A stretch of DNA of 60,367 nucleotides from Flavobacterium sp. (GCF_027490375.1 NZ_JAIXYH010000093.1:1-60367), one strand, 5' to 3'. Counted from the first letter of the stretch, positions 44,444 through 53,356 are shown. Program-made: numbers and translations. Notes: generated from the sequence alone by a model not told the origin.

Positions 44444-45103
44444 GTGTCGTCACATCATATCGTTAAAGACAATCAGGAACCGGCGCTCATCATTGCCAAC
44501 GGTGCCGCGTGCAGCGACGAACTGCTCGGACAACTACTCGAATGGTCGCCCGTGGTTGTGGCACTCGATGGGGCTATCGACAGGCTGCTCGCGAAACGTA
44601 TTAAAGTTAATGTTGTTTTGGGCGACTTCGACTCGATAACTCAAACGCTTATCGCTGAAAATCAGACTGATTTAAACTTCGTTTCTGCTCCCGATCAGAA
44701 TAAAACCGATCTCGAAAAAGCATTCGATTATCTTATTGCAAACGGACATCCGGCCGTGAATGTCGTTTGGGCTACCGGACGCCGAGCCGATCATGCTTTT
44801 TGCAACTTATCGCTGCTGGCACCCTATCGCGAATCGTTAAAAATCACCGTTTACGACGACTATTCTCGGGTGATACTTTTACCGCGAAACTTCGAAAAAT
44901 GGTATCCGAAAAATACTGTATTATCGCTCGTTCCCCTTGGTTTAGTAAACGGAATTCGAACTGTAAACTTGCTGTACCCGCTTAATAACGAATCGCTTAC
45001 ACTGGGTTACCGAAACGGAAACAGCAACGCCGCCGCCGATGACGGTATCGTAAAAATAGAACACGAATCGGGCGATTTATTGCTGATGGAATGTTGGGAT
45101 TAG
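44444..45103 (+). CDS. Thiamine pyrophosphokinase
   Basis: A 219-residue enzyme. The frame opens earlier, but the conserved region starts SSHHIV, so GTG at 44444 is the likely start and fits the family length. Motifs VVLGDFDS, APDQNKTDLEKAFDYL and WATGRRADHAF are diagnostic of thiamin diphosphokinases, which transfer pyrophosphate from ATP to thiamine in the cytoplasm. The C-terminal beta-sandwich follows (NLLYPLNNESLTLGYRNG). It is preceded by a repeat-rich spacer and followed after 35 bases by the YedK-like gene. Confidence 0.93.
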   Translation: MSSHHIVKDNQEPALIIANGAACSDELLGQLLEWSPVVVALDGAIDRLLAKRIKVNVVLGDFDSITQTLIAENQTDLNFVSAPDQNKTDLEKAFDYLIANGHPAVNVVWATGRRADHAFCNLSLLAPYRESLKITVYDDYSRVILLPRNFEKWYPKNTVLSLVPLGLVNGIRTVNLLYPLNNESLTLGYRNGNSNAAADDGIVKIEHESGDLLLMECWD

Positions 45104-45138
45104 ACGTTTTTCATTAAAAAAATTAAACTCGAGTTGGT

Positions 45139-45798
45139 ATGTGCTATTTTGTAAATCCCGTTCAAAAACTGTCGACTATCGAAAAGCAATACCGCAAGAA
45201 ATTCAAAGATAAAAAAGGTGCTATTGCTCCCGATGAAACACACCGAGCAAAAATTAGCGGTTTTAGCTATCCCGAACTACCGCTCATACTGGCAAATAAT
45301 GCCGATTTTGGCGTTTGGGGACTCATTCCTGATTTCGCAAAGGCTGTCGATGCTTTTCGTAAAGAAACCAATACTTTGAACGCTCGAATTGAAACATTGG
45401 CGGAAAAAGCCGTTTTTAAGTCGTCGTTGAACAACCGCTGTGTACTGCCCATACAATCGTTTTTTGAATACCAATGGCTGGATGCAAAAGGCAAGCAAAA
45501 ACGCTTATTTGAAATTTCTGCAACAAACGACAACTTGTTATCGCTCGCTTGTATTTTCAATATTTACGAAAATTGGGGAAAGCGATTTCTGAGCTTTTCA
45601 ATTATTACTACACAGGCAAACGAATTAATGGCCGAAATTCACAACAGCAAAAAACGCATGCCCGTTGTTTTAGAGGCTGAGGAAGTAGATTTATGGCTGC
45701 AACGCGAGCCTATATCTTTGTTTGAAAACAGAAGTAAAGTAAAACTTACGGCTGTAGCTGAACCCTTAGAACCTGATGCGCAGCTTAGTTTGTTTTAG
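45139..45798 (+). CDS. SOS-response-associated peptidase (YedK/HMCES family)
   Basis: A 219-residue protein. Cys2 (MCYFVN) becomes the N-terminal residue that crosslinks to abasic sites in ssDNA. The active-site set Asn81, Glu110 (SFFEYQW) and His168 (IHNSKKRMP) is complete. The family protects abasic sites in single-stranded DNA. It lies 35 bases after the thiamine gene and is followed by a shared terminator. Confidence 0.93.
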   Translation: MCYFVNPVQKLSTIEKQYRKKFKDKKGAIAPDETHRAKISGFSYPELPLILANNADFGVWGLIPDFAKAVDAFRKETNTLNARIETLAEKAVFKSSLNNRCVLPIQSFFEYQWLDAKGKQKRLFEISATNDNLLSLACIFNIYENWGKRFLSFSIITTQANELMAEIHNSKKRMPVVLEAEEVDLWLQREPISLFENRSKVKLTAVAEPLEPDAQLSLF

Positions 45799-45938
45799 AA
45801 AATCTAGTTTTAAAAAGTCTGATAACTGGATTTGAATTAGGGTTGGTTACCGACGTTTGTGGACAGCTAAAAAGTAGCAAAAGTTAAGCAGTACTTTAGA
45901 TTGATATTTTGTACCTATAATCGGCTAATGCTAAAACA

Positions 45939-45966
45939 GAAAGGCTCCCAAAAATGAGAGCCTTTC
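45939..45966. terminator. Bidirectional terminator hairpin
   Basis: GAAAGGCTC pairs with GAGCCTTTC (nine bases, loop of 10) between the 3' end of the YedK-like gene and the 3' end of the TlpA gene that converges on it. The U-run is weak on both sides. Confidence 0.6.
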
Positions 45967-45986
45967 CAACCTTTAAAACAATTGTA

Positions 45987-47099
45987 TTATTTTAAAATAC
46001 TTGCAATTTTAGCGCGAAGTTCTTCACCACGCAAGTCGCGAGCAATAATTTTACCTTTTTCGTCGAGTATGAATGTCGCTGGAATACTTTTTACGCCGTA
46101 AGTTGCTGCAATAGGTTCGTCCCAAAACATGAGATTTGAAATGTGTGGCCATGTAAGTTGGTCTTTCTCAATAGCCTCTTTCCACTTAGCTGCGTCTTTA
46201 TCGAGTGATACACCGATAATATTCAATCCTTTGGCATGAAACTCGTTATACAGTTTCACAACATTCGGATTTTCACGTCGACACGGACCGCACCAACTTG
46301 CCCAGAAATCGATTATGGTAACTTTACCGAGCGACTCCTTTAAGCTTATTTTCTTACCATCTGGACTAGAAGCCGAGAAATCGGGTGCTTGATCGCCGAT
46401 ATTTACTGAGCGGTAATCCTGAATTTTCTTCAATACTTTCAAACCTGGTTTTGTAGCACGGATTTTCGCATCCAAACTATTGTACACTTTTTTGATTTCT
46501 TCGATATCAACTTCAGGCGCATTGAACATATTGTCGACAAACAGAACCGAGATAAACGACTTTGGGTTTTTCTTTGGAAATTCAGCAGCCAGATTCATAA
46601 GTTCTTTTTGGTAGTTCCCAAACTCCTTCATGAGGCTATTCACAGTAGCGGTGTCGTTGCTTTTCTGTGCTTGCTGCATCTTTTCGTTATTGGTTTCTTG
46701 GAATTTTTGAATTTTCCGCGAAATCGTCATGGCTTTAACATTGAATCCTTGCAGATCTTTGTTGTTTTGCGTTCCCCCAATAACACTGCTTCCAATGCTG
46801 TCTTTTAAAAGTGTGATTTCAATTTTACCGCTCTCCAAGATGAAAGCAACACGGCTTTCTGTATCTTTAATTTCGGCAAAATAAATTTCCGGCTCAGTTA
46901 CTTTACCTTTCCACGAGAATTTTCCGTTAACAACTTTCGCGCTGTCAACTACCACTAAGCCTAACTTTTCGTCTTGCTTTCTGAAAACGATTGTTTTGCC
47001 TTCGAGTCCGTTGGCAGTTCCTTGAATCTGGAAATCGCCATTTACAACTGCAAATGCCAATAAAAACAAGCCTAAAATAGGCAATAGTAGCTTTTTCAT
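45987..47099 (-). CDS. TlpA-type thiol-disulfide oxidoreductase with DUF4369
   Basis: A 370-residue protein with a signal peptide (about 1-20) but no lipobox. An N-terminal DUF4369 domain (about 24-125) is followed by a helical linker and a thioredoxin-like domain with WASWCGPCRREN and a cis-proline loop (GVKSIPATFILD). It lies one base after its paralogue at 47101. Reduction partners are unknown. Confidence 0.9.
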   Translation of the reverse strand: MKKLLLPILGLFLLAFAVVNGDFQIQGTANGLEGKTIVFRKQDEKLGLVVVDSAKVVNGKFSWKGKVTEPEIYFAEIKDTESRVAFILESGKIEITLLKDSIGSSVIGGTQNNKDLQGFNVKAMTISRKIQKFQETNNEKMQQAQKSNDTATVNSLMKEFGNYQKELMNLAAEFPKKNPKSFISVLFVDNMFNAPEVDIEEIKKVYNSLDAKIRATKPGLKVLKKIQDYRSVNIGDQAPDFSASSPDGKKISLKESLGKVTIIDFWASWCGPCRRENPNVVKLYNEFHAKGLNIIGVSLDKDAAKWKEAIEKDQLTWPHISNLMFWDEPIAATYGVKSIPATFILDEKGKIIARDLRGEELRAKIASILK

Positions 47100-47100
47100 A

Positions 47101-48222
47101 TTAGTTTAAAAGGGATTGTACCTTTGCTTTTAACTCCTCACCTCTCAAATTAACGGCGATAATTTTGCCTTTTGCATCCAACAAATAAGTAGTTGGAATT
47201 TGAGAAATGTTGTACTTACGCGCGATTGGATCCGACTGGGGTTTCAAATTTGCAACTTGTGTCCACGTTAACTTGTCTTTCTCAATAGCCTCTGTCCACG
47301 CTTTAGCTTCGCTATCCAAGCTCACGCCAATGATTTTTAAACCTTTTGGACTAAACTCGTTGTAAAGCGCCACCATAGCTGGATTTTCCTGACGGCAAGG
47401 CTGACACCAAGAAGCCCAGAAATCGACGATGGTAATTTTTCCTAACGATTGCTTCAAAGACACAGTTTTTCCATCTGGAGTTTTAGCCGAAAAATCAGGA
47501 GCAGTGCTACCTACTTTCGTATTGTTGATGGCTTCGAAACGCTCTTTGATTTTCTTACCAACTGAAGTTTTCTTCAAATCATCTGTCAAGGCGTTGAATT
47601 GCTTCTCCAATTTCGCTAAATCAGCATCAGGCTGGTTGATAAACTGGTTGATGAAATAAACCGACAAGAACGAATCTTTGTTTTTATCGATGTGTTCAAA
47701 ACTCATGTTTTTCAACTGCTCACCAAACTGATTGTTTTTCTTCATGAGATCATTCATCGTAACTGTGTCGTTTGTGGCACGCGCTTGATTGAACTTCTCC
47801 ATGTTAGCTTTTTGGAAAGCCATCATTTTCTTATTGATTTCTTTGCTTTTGTTGCTGTATTGCGTCAAATAATCGTTGTTTTTTGTTCCGCCAACAGTTG
47901 AGTTTTGAACAGAATCTTTGTTCACTTTTACGTTAATTTCACCCGATTCCAAAATCAAAGGCACACCACCTTGAATACCGTTAATGGCAATAAAGTGCAA
48001 GTACGGCTCTTTAACCTGACCTTCGATTTTAAACTTACCATCGATAACTTTAACAGTATCAATAGAAACGATTCCAGTAGAATCTTGCTTTTGTAAAACA
48101 ACATTCGTGCTGTCTTTCACACCTTTAGCTTCTCCGGTAATGATAAATTCATTTTCGCCAACTTTACTGCACGCAACGATGGACACGGCTGCCAGTAAGC
48201 CGAAAATCACTTTTTTAGTCAT
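47101..48222 (-). CDS. TlpA-type thiol-disulfide oxidoreductase with DUF4369 (lipoprotein paralogue)
   Basis: A 373-residue protein. The leader ends SIVAC, so the mature N-terminal Cys should be lipidated. Same DUF4369 (about 26-130), helical linker and thioredoxin domain (WASWCQPCRQEN; cis-proline loop NISQIPTTYLLD) as the next gene, with about half of its residues shared by eye. The pair appears to be a tandem duplication in which one copy stayed membrane-anchored and the other lost the lipobox. Confidence 0.92.
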   Translation of the reverse strand: MTKKVIFGLLAAVSIVACSKVGENEFIITGEAKGVKDSTNVVLQKQDSTGIVSIDTVKVIDGKFKIEGQVKEPYLHFIAINGIQGGVPLILESGEINVKVNKDSVQNSTVGGTKNNDYLTQYSNKSKEINKKMMAFQKANMEKFNQARATNDTVTMNDLMKKNNQFGEQLKNMSFEHIDKNKDSFLSVYFINQFINQPDADLAKLEKQFNALTDDLKKTSVGKKIKERFEAINNTKVGSTAPDFSAKTPDGKTVSLKQSLGKITIVDFWASWCQPCRQENPAMVALYNEFSPKGLKIIGVSLDSEAKAWTEAIEKDKLTWTQVANLKPQSDPIARKYNISQIPTTYLLDAKGKIIAVNLRGEELKAKVQSLLN

Positions 48223-48260
48223 AATTAATTAGTTAATTCTTTTTATTTGTTTTGAAGGTG

Positions 48261-48268
48261 CAAAAATA
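48261..48268 (-). promoter_or_regulatory. -7 box of the TlpA pair
   Basis: TATTTTTG on the minus strand, a full TAnnTTTG match 38 bases before the ATG at 48222. A TTG lies upstream, but only 14 bases away. Confidence 0.45.
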
Positions 48269-48297
48269 CCTATTTCACACCACAATTCTACACTTAT

Positions 48298-49686
48298 TTA
48301 AACGCTTACTAGAGGCAATTCGGTTTTGCGAATTCCATTCATTCCTAACAATACATTTACGGCATGATGATTACCGTTCTTCTTCAATACCGAAGCGGCA
48401 ATTACCGAACGATATCCGCCCGCGCAATGCACATAAAATTTAGATTTTGGAAAGGCATGAATGGCACTATTAATCGAATCTAACGGCAAATTCAAGGCGT
48501 TGTTTACATGCCCCGATTGATACTCCGAAGGTTTACGCGCATCGACAACAGTTGTTTCTTCGCTTAAAACTTCAGCAAAAGCTTCCGGAGAAATATTTTC
48601 GATAAAATCTGTTTCAAATCCAGCTGCTTGCCACGAATCAAAACCTCCGTCTAAATAGCCAATAACGCCGTCGAAACCAACACGAGCCAAACGCGTAATC
48701 GCTTCTTGTTCTTTACCTACAGGCGTTACCAACAAGAGCTTTCGGTTTACATCTTCTAAAACTGATCCCACCCAAGGAGCAAACGTTCCGTTTAAACCAA
48801 TAAAAATACTTCCGGGAATGTGCGCGGTTGTGAATTCTGTTTCGTGACGTACATCCAAAATCAAAACATCTGCTGGCTCGGCTGCCGTGCGAAATGCGTC
48901 GGCAGAAAGCGGGTTTAAGGATTTCTCTAAAACATGATCTAAGGCATCATAACCCTTAGCATTCAAAAATACATTTTGCGGAAAGTACGCCGGCGGATTT
49001 GCCAATCCATCCAACAATTCTGCTATAAATCCTTCTCTACTTAAATTCGGATTCAAAGCATAATTTACCTGCTTTTGATGTCCCAAAGTATCAAAGGTTT
49101 CCTTGCTCATATTTTTCCCACAGGCCGAACCAGCACCGTGACTCGGATATATCACCAAATCGTCGGGTAAAGGCCATATTTTGGTATGCAGCGAATCGTA
49201 CAACATTCCTGCAAGAATCTCCGAAGTTAAGTCGGCTGCTGTATCTTGTGCCAAATCAGGTCGACCCACATCGCCAATAAATAACGTATCACCTGTAATT
49301 AAAAACGTTGGTTTTCCGTCTTCATCATGAATTAAATAACAGCTACTTTCCAAGGTGTGACCCGGCGTGTGCAACACTTTGATCTTGCATTTTCCCACAA
49401 AAAATTCCTGAGAATCGCTTGCAATCAAGGCATCAAAACTGGGCGCAGCATTTGGTCCGTAAACGATAGTTGCGCCGGTTTTCGCAGCCAAATCGAGATG
49501 TCCCGAAACAAAATCAGCGTGAAAATGCGTTTCGAAAACGTATTTTACTTCTGCGTTAAGCTGCTGTGCTTCGGCTATGTAAGACTGTGTTTCGCGCAAC
49601 GGATCAAAAACGGCGGCCTCGCCATCGGAAGCCAAAAAGTAACTAGCTTGTGCCAAACAAGGCGTATAAATTTGTCGAATTACCAT
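48298..49686 (-). CDS. MBL-fold hydrolase fused to two rhodanese domains
   Basis: A 462-residue protein starting at the ATG at 49686; 16 upstream codons in frame are rejected. Metallo-beta-lactamase domain about 1-235 (THFHADFVSGHLDL, HTPGHTLESSC, GDTLFIGDVGRPDL), close to persulfide dioxygenases. Two rhodanese domains follow. The first has DVRHETEF but no active cysteine (LLVTPVGKE); the second has an intact HCAGGYRS. Likely persulfide or sulfide oxidation in the cytoplasm, where the second rhodanese transfers sulfur. Single gene. Confidence 0.92.
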   Translation of the reverse strand: MVIRQIYTPCLAQASYFLASDGEAAVFDPLRETQSYIAEAQQLNAEVKYVFETHFHADFVSGHLDLAAKTGATIVYGPNAAPSFDALIASDSQEFFVGKCKIKVLHTPGHTLESSCYLIHDEDGKPTFLITGDTLFIGDVGRPDLAQDTAADLTSEILAGMLYDSLHTKIWPLPDDLVIYPSHGAGSACGKNMSKETFDTLGHQKQVNYALNPNLSREGFIAELLDGLANPPAYFPQNVFLNAKGYDALDHVLEKSLNPLSADAFRTAAEPADVLILDVRHETEFTTAHIPGSIFIGLNGTFAPWVGSVLEDVNRKLLLVTPVGKEQEAITRLARVGFDGVIGYLDGGFDSWQAAGFETDFIENISPEAFAEVLSEETTVVDARKPSEYQSGHVNNALNLPLDSINSAIHAFPKSKFYVHCAGGYRSVIAASVLKKNGNHHAVNVLLGMNGIRKTELPLVSV

Positions 49687-49810
49687 ATTCAAAATTTGTC
49701 CAAAATTAGTGCATATATGCTTGTAAAGTTGCAAAGAAACGTTAATCCGTGCGTTTTTGGTTTAACTAAAGATTAATACTCGTTCGCAAACAATTCACAT
49801 TCGTAAAACG

Positions 49811-49818
49811 TATCTTTA
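49811..49818 (+). promoter_or_regulatory. -7 box, short leader before the vWA gene
   Basis: TATCTTTA (7 of 8 to the consensus) ends 4 bases before the ATG at 49823, so the transcript would be leaderless or nearly so. Confidence 0.35.
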
Positions 49819-49822
49819 GGAT

Positions 49823-50929
49823 ATGAAATCTGGATTTAAATTTAGTGCCTACCAACAGCTGCCACAAGACCCTTTCGACAAGCTGTTCGAGATTTTTAAA
49901 GAACTCATTGTGCATACTTCGGGAGATTTCGATGAGGCAATCGACTGGTTACGACAGCTCGACGACGAATATAAACTAACAACTCCCGAATACACCATCG
50001 ACGATTTTATACGAGATTTAATCGAACGCGGCTTCATCCGACAAGAAATCCGACCCGACGGCAGTGGCGAAACCGAGCTTTCTTCTAAGCTAGAACAACT
50101 CATTCGAAAATCGGCACTTGAACAAATCTTCGGCGACTTAGCCAAACGAGGTACCGGAAACCACGGAAGTAAATCCGACGGTCGTGGCGACGAACTAACC
50201 GGCGGACACCGTGCCTACCAATTTGGCGATGCACCCGAACTTATCGACGTAACCGCCAGCCTGCGAAACGCACACCAAAATAATTTCGGAGCCGATTTAC
50301 AACTCACCGAAGACGATTTACTCGTAAACGAAACCGAATATAAATCGCAAATGAGTACGGTACTGATGATTGACATCAGTCACAGTATGATTCTCTACGG
50401 CGAAGATCGCATCACGCCAGCCAAAAAAGTGGCTATGGCATTGGCCGAACTCATCACAACGCGTTATCCAAAAGACACACTCGACATCATTGTTTTTGGA
50501 AACGATGCCTGGCCAGTTCAATTAAAAGATTTGCCGTATTTGCAAGTGGGACCTTTTCACACCAATACCGTAGCAGGTTTACAATTGGCACTCGATATTC
50601 TTCGGCGAAAGCGAAATACCAACAAGCAAATTTTTATGATTACCGACGGCAAACCCAGCTGTGTGCGCGAAAAAGACGGTAGATATTACATGAACAGCAA
50701 CGGACTCGACGAATACATCGTAGAACAATGCTACAACGTGGCGCGACAAGCTAAAAAACTGCATATTCCGATAACCACCTTTATGATTGCGCAAGACCCC
50801 TATTTACAACGATTTGTAAACAACTTTACGCAAGCCAATCAGGGAAAAGCCTTCTACACCGGACTTAAAGGTTTGGGAGAAATGATTTTTGAAGATTATA
50901 AAAACAATAGAAAAAAGAGACTTAGATAA
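49823..50929 (+). CDS. vWA domain protein partner of the MoxR-type ATPase
   Basis: A 368-residue cytoplasmic protein. An N-terminal helical region (about 1-150) with a Gly-rich segment near 115-125 precedes a von Willebrand A domain with the metal site DISHSM (about 188-193) and VFGNDAWP, TNTVAGLQLALDIL and MITDGKPSC. It resembles the D subunit of magnesium-chelatase-like and MoxR/CoxE systems. One base separates its stop from the ATPase start, so the two are probably translated together. Confidence 0.9.
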   Translation: MKSGFKFSAYQQLPQDPFDKLFEIFKELIVHTSGDFDEAIDWLRQLDDEYKLTTPEYTIDDFIRDLIERGFIRQEIRPDGSGETELSSKLEQLIRKSALEQIFGDLAKRGTGNHGSKSDGRGDELTGGHRAYQFGDAPELIDVTASLRNAHQNNFGADLQLTEDDLLVNETEYKSQMSTVLMIDISHSMILYGEDRITPAKKVAMALAELITTRYPKDTLDIIVFGNDAWPVQLKDLPYLQVGPFHTNTVAGLQLALDILRRKRNTNKQIFMITDGKPSCVREKDGRYYMNSNGLDEYIVEQCYNVARQAKKLHIPITTFMIAQDPYLQRFVNNFTQANQGKAFYTGLKGLGEMIFEDYKNNRKKRLR

Positions 50930-50930
50930 C

Positions 50931-52394
50931 ATGAACGAGCTAACAAAGTTGAAAACCCTCGGTGACCTCAAAAAAGCCGGATTTTCGTATCAATCAATAA
51001 AACAAGAACTTAAGAAAAATCTGAAGGCAAAAATTGCCGCAAAACAAGATGCTTTTCCGGGTATTTTTGGCTACCACGAAACTGTTTTACCTGAAATAGA
51101 ACGCGCCATACTCAGCGGCCACAATATCAATCTTTTAGGATTGCGCGGCCAGGCCAAAACCCGAATTGCCCGCTCCATGATTGGCCTACTCGATGAGTAC
51201 ATCCCCGTGGTTCAAGGCTCGGAAATTAACGACGATCCGTTTGCTCCTGTAAGCTTCTACGCGAAAAATCTAATTGCCGAAAAAGGCGATCAAACCCCAA
51301 TCGAATGGTTGCACCGAGACGAACGTTTCTCCGAAAAATTAGCTACGCCCGACGTTACCGTGGCCGATTTAATTGGCGACATCGACCCGATTAAAGCTGC
51401 GAACCTGAAGCTTTCGTACGCCGATCACCGCGTAATTCACTACGGAATGATTCCGCGCGCCAACCGTTGCATATTCGTTATCAATGAGTTACCCGACCTA
51501 CAAGCGCGTATTCAAGTGGCGCTTTTCAATATTTTGCAGGAAGGCGATGTTCAAATTCGCGGATTTAAACTTCGCTTGGAACTCGACATGCAGTTTATTT
51601 TTACAGCAAATCCCGAAGATTACACCAACCGAGGAAGCATCGTAACGCCTTTGAAAGACCGTATTGGTTCGCAAATTTTAACGCATTATCCGATTGATAT
51701 CGAAACTGCCAAGAAAATTACTTCCTACGAAACAGCAGCCGATACGCGTTTGGAACAGGTGTACATCCCAGAATTAGCCAGCGATTTGCTCGAACAAATT
51801 AGTTTCTCAGCACGCGAAAGTGAATACATCGATCAGAAAAGCGGCGTTAGTGCACGTTTGTCGGTTACTGCTTTTGAAAATTTGCTAAGCACTGCCGAGT
51901 TACGCACGTTGCGCTCGGGCGAGAACAAAACGACCATTCGTTTGGGCGATTTCATCGGAGTCATTCCCGCAATTACTGGTAAAGTAGAGTTGGTTTACGA
52001 AGGCGAACAAGAAGGCGCCGCGTATGTTGCGCAACTTATTCTCGACGAAGCAGTTAAGTCGATTTTTACGAGTATTTTCCCAAAAATCGAAAAGCTCGAA
52101 AAGCCGAATCAACCTTCCGTTTATCAAGATATTTATACCTGGTTTTTCAACGAAGGTGAAATTGTTCTAACCGAAGATCAAAGTGATCGTGCCTACAAAG
52201 CCGAGCTCGAACGCAACCCTGCCCTATTCCAATTAGTCGATCAATATGCTGCAAACGCCGACAAAGCCGACCGCTATTTCATCGCCGAGGTGTTACTTTG
52301 GGGACTCGCCGCTCAAAAGAAACTCGCTAAAAATCGGGTTCGAAACAGCACCACGTTCCGCGATTTGTACGCCAATTACGTGAGCGGTCTGTAA
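50931..52394 (+). CDS. MoxR/ChlI-type AAA+ ATPase
   Basis: A 487-residue protein. The ATG at 50931 is preferred; the open frame reaches 14 codons upstream into the vWA gene. Walker A is LLGLRGQAKTRIA, with Walker B CIFVINELPDL and a FTANPEDY sensor segment, as in magnesium chelatase I-like ATPases. The C-terminal half is helical. With the vWA protein it probably forms a chelatase-like machine that remodels a target protein or inserts a metal. No chlorophyll or cobalamin gene is adjacent. Confidence 0.9.
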   Translation: MNELTKLKTLGDLKKAGFSYQSIKQELKKNLKAKIAAKQDAFPGIFGYHETVLPEIERAILSGHNINLLGLRGQAKTRIARSMIGLLDEYIPVVQGSEINDDPFAPVSFYAKNLIAEKGDQTPIEWLHRDERFSEKLATPDVTVADLIGDIDPIKAANLKLSYADHRVIHYGMIPRANRCIFVINELPDLQARIQVALFNILQEGDVQIRGFKLRLELDMQFIFTANPEDYTNRGSIVTPLKDRIGSQILTHYPIDIETAKKITSYETAADTRLEQVYIPELASDLLEQISFSARESEYIDQKSGVSARLSVTAFENLLSTAELRTLRSGENKTTIRLGDFIGVIPAITGKVELVYEGEQEGAAYVAQLILDEAVKSIFTSIFPKIEKLEKPNQPSVYQDIYTWFFNEGEIVLTEDQSDRAYKAELERNPALFQLVDQYAANADKADRYFIAEVLLWGLAAQKKLAKNRVRNSTTFRDLYANYVSGL

Positions 52395-52586
52395 TTTTGG
52401 GCAACTGCCCGGCGTCGTTACTGTTTGTCGAAAAACGCCGGGCACCGCGCTTTCCAAGTCAAGGTACCTCATAAAATGCACAACTGCAGCTTAAAATAGG
52501 GCTTCTAAGGTCGCCATCTTTTAACCGCAGTTGTTTGCGTTTTCTATCGGTACGCTTGCTTTTGCAATCGCTGTCGCAGAAATGAG
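52395..52586 (+). repeat. Structured repeat family 2, copy e
   Basis: Directly after the ATPase stop codon, TTTTGGGCAACTGCCCGGCG pairs with CGCCGGGCA, followed by CCGCGCTTTCC. A second hairpin around CACAACTGCAGC and CCGCAGTTGTTTGCG (52476-52540) follows, and the end is an ATCGCTGTCGC box like copy b. It may also act as the terminator of the two-gene unit. Confidence 0.75.
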
Positions 52587-52701
52587 TAGTCTGAAAATAC
52601 TTCACAAAACAAAAAGAATTCTCGGAAAAACAGTTCCTTCGTTTTAAAAGACTTAAAACAAATATTAGCTTACATTTACGGTAACTCCCAAACGTATAAC
52701 T

Positions 52702-53262
52702 ATGGAACAGCTAGCGGCCTATTTCAAAAATGTAGGCTTTTCCGATAGTGAAAGTGATAAGATTTCTGGCTTCTTTAAATTGACGCAATTTGAAAAAGGA
52801 GACTTTTTTGTTACCGAAGGTAAAAAATCAATGCAGCTCGGATTTTTAGAAGTTGGTCGGTTTCAATACTATTCCTTTAACGAAATGGGTGAAGAACGAA
52901 CAACATATATTTCGCTTCCAAACACCTTTGTTGCATCGCTATTAGCTTATTTAACAGAAACTCCAGCCCGTGAGAACATTCGTGCTCTTTCCACTTCTTC
53001 TCTTTGGACAATTGAGAAAAAAGAGGTCGAATCTCTTAAAGAGCAATTGCCAAAATTTAAAGACTTCTACATTTCACTAATAGAATGGCAGATATGCTGT
53101 ATCGACAAAGCAAAGTTCGATTTGATTACGCTTACCGCCGAACAGCGGTACAATAAGCTCCTACGAGAAGAACCTCTTTTGTTACAAGAAGTTCCTCTTC
53201 AATATATTGCATCCATGTTAGGAATTACACCGCGGCATCTAAGTAGACTAAGAAGTAAATAA
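52702..53262 (+). CDS. Crp/Fnr family transcriptional regulator
   Basis: A 186-residue protein. A cyclic-nucleotide-binding-like beta-roll (about 20-110, FEKGDFFVTEGKKSMQLGF) lacks the usual cAMP-contacting Arg-Glu pattern. A short helix-turn-helix (LQYIASMLGITPRHLSRL) ends the protein, as in the small Bacteroidota regulators of this group. A palindrome 24 bases past its stop may be its operator, controlling the outer membrane protein and DUF4386 genes. Confidence 0.9.
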   Translation: MEQLAAYFKNVGFSDSESDKISGFFKLTQFEKGDFFVTEGKKSMQLGFLEVGRFQYYSFNEMGEERTTYISLPNTFVASLLAYLTETPARENIRALSTSSLWTIEKKEVESLKEQLPKFKDFYISLIEWQICCIDKAKFDLITLTAEQRYNKLLREEPLLLQEVPLQYIASMLGITPRHLSRLRSK

Positions 53263-53285
53263 GGCAATCTGTGTTTTTTTCGATT

Positions 53286-53299
53286 TAGACATTTGTCTA
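53286..53299. promoter_or_regulatory. Palindrome between the Crp-like gene and its neighbour
   Basis: TAGACA-TT-TGTCTA is a perfect 6-2-6 inverted repeat, 57 bases before the ATG of the outer membrane protein gene. Spacing fits a dimer of a Crp/Fnr protein. Confidence 0.4.
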
Positions 53300-53329
53300 G
53301 TTCGATGATTGGCTGTATGCTGAGTTTTG

Positions 53330-53356
53330 TATCGTAATAAAAAACAATATACGATA
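53330..53356. promoter_or_regulatory. Inverted repeat overlapping the start codon
   Basis: TATCGTA and TACGATA flank a 13-base A/T-rich spacer, and the right arm ends on the A of the ATG at 53356. It could be a second operator half-site pair or an mRNA hairpin affecting initiation. Confidence 0.3.
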
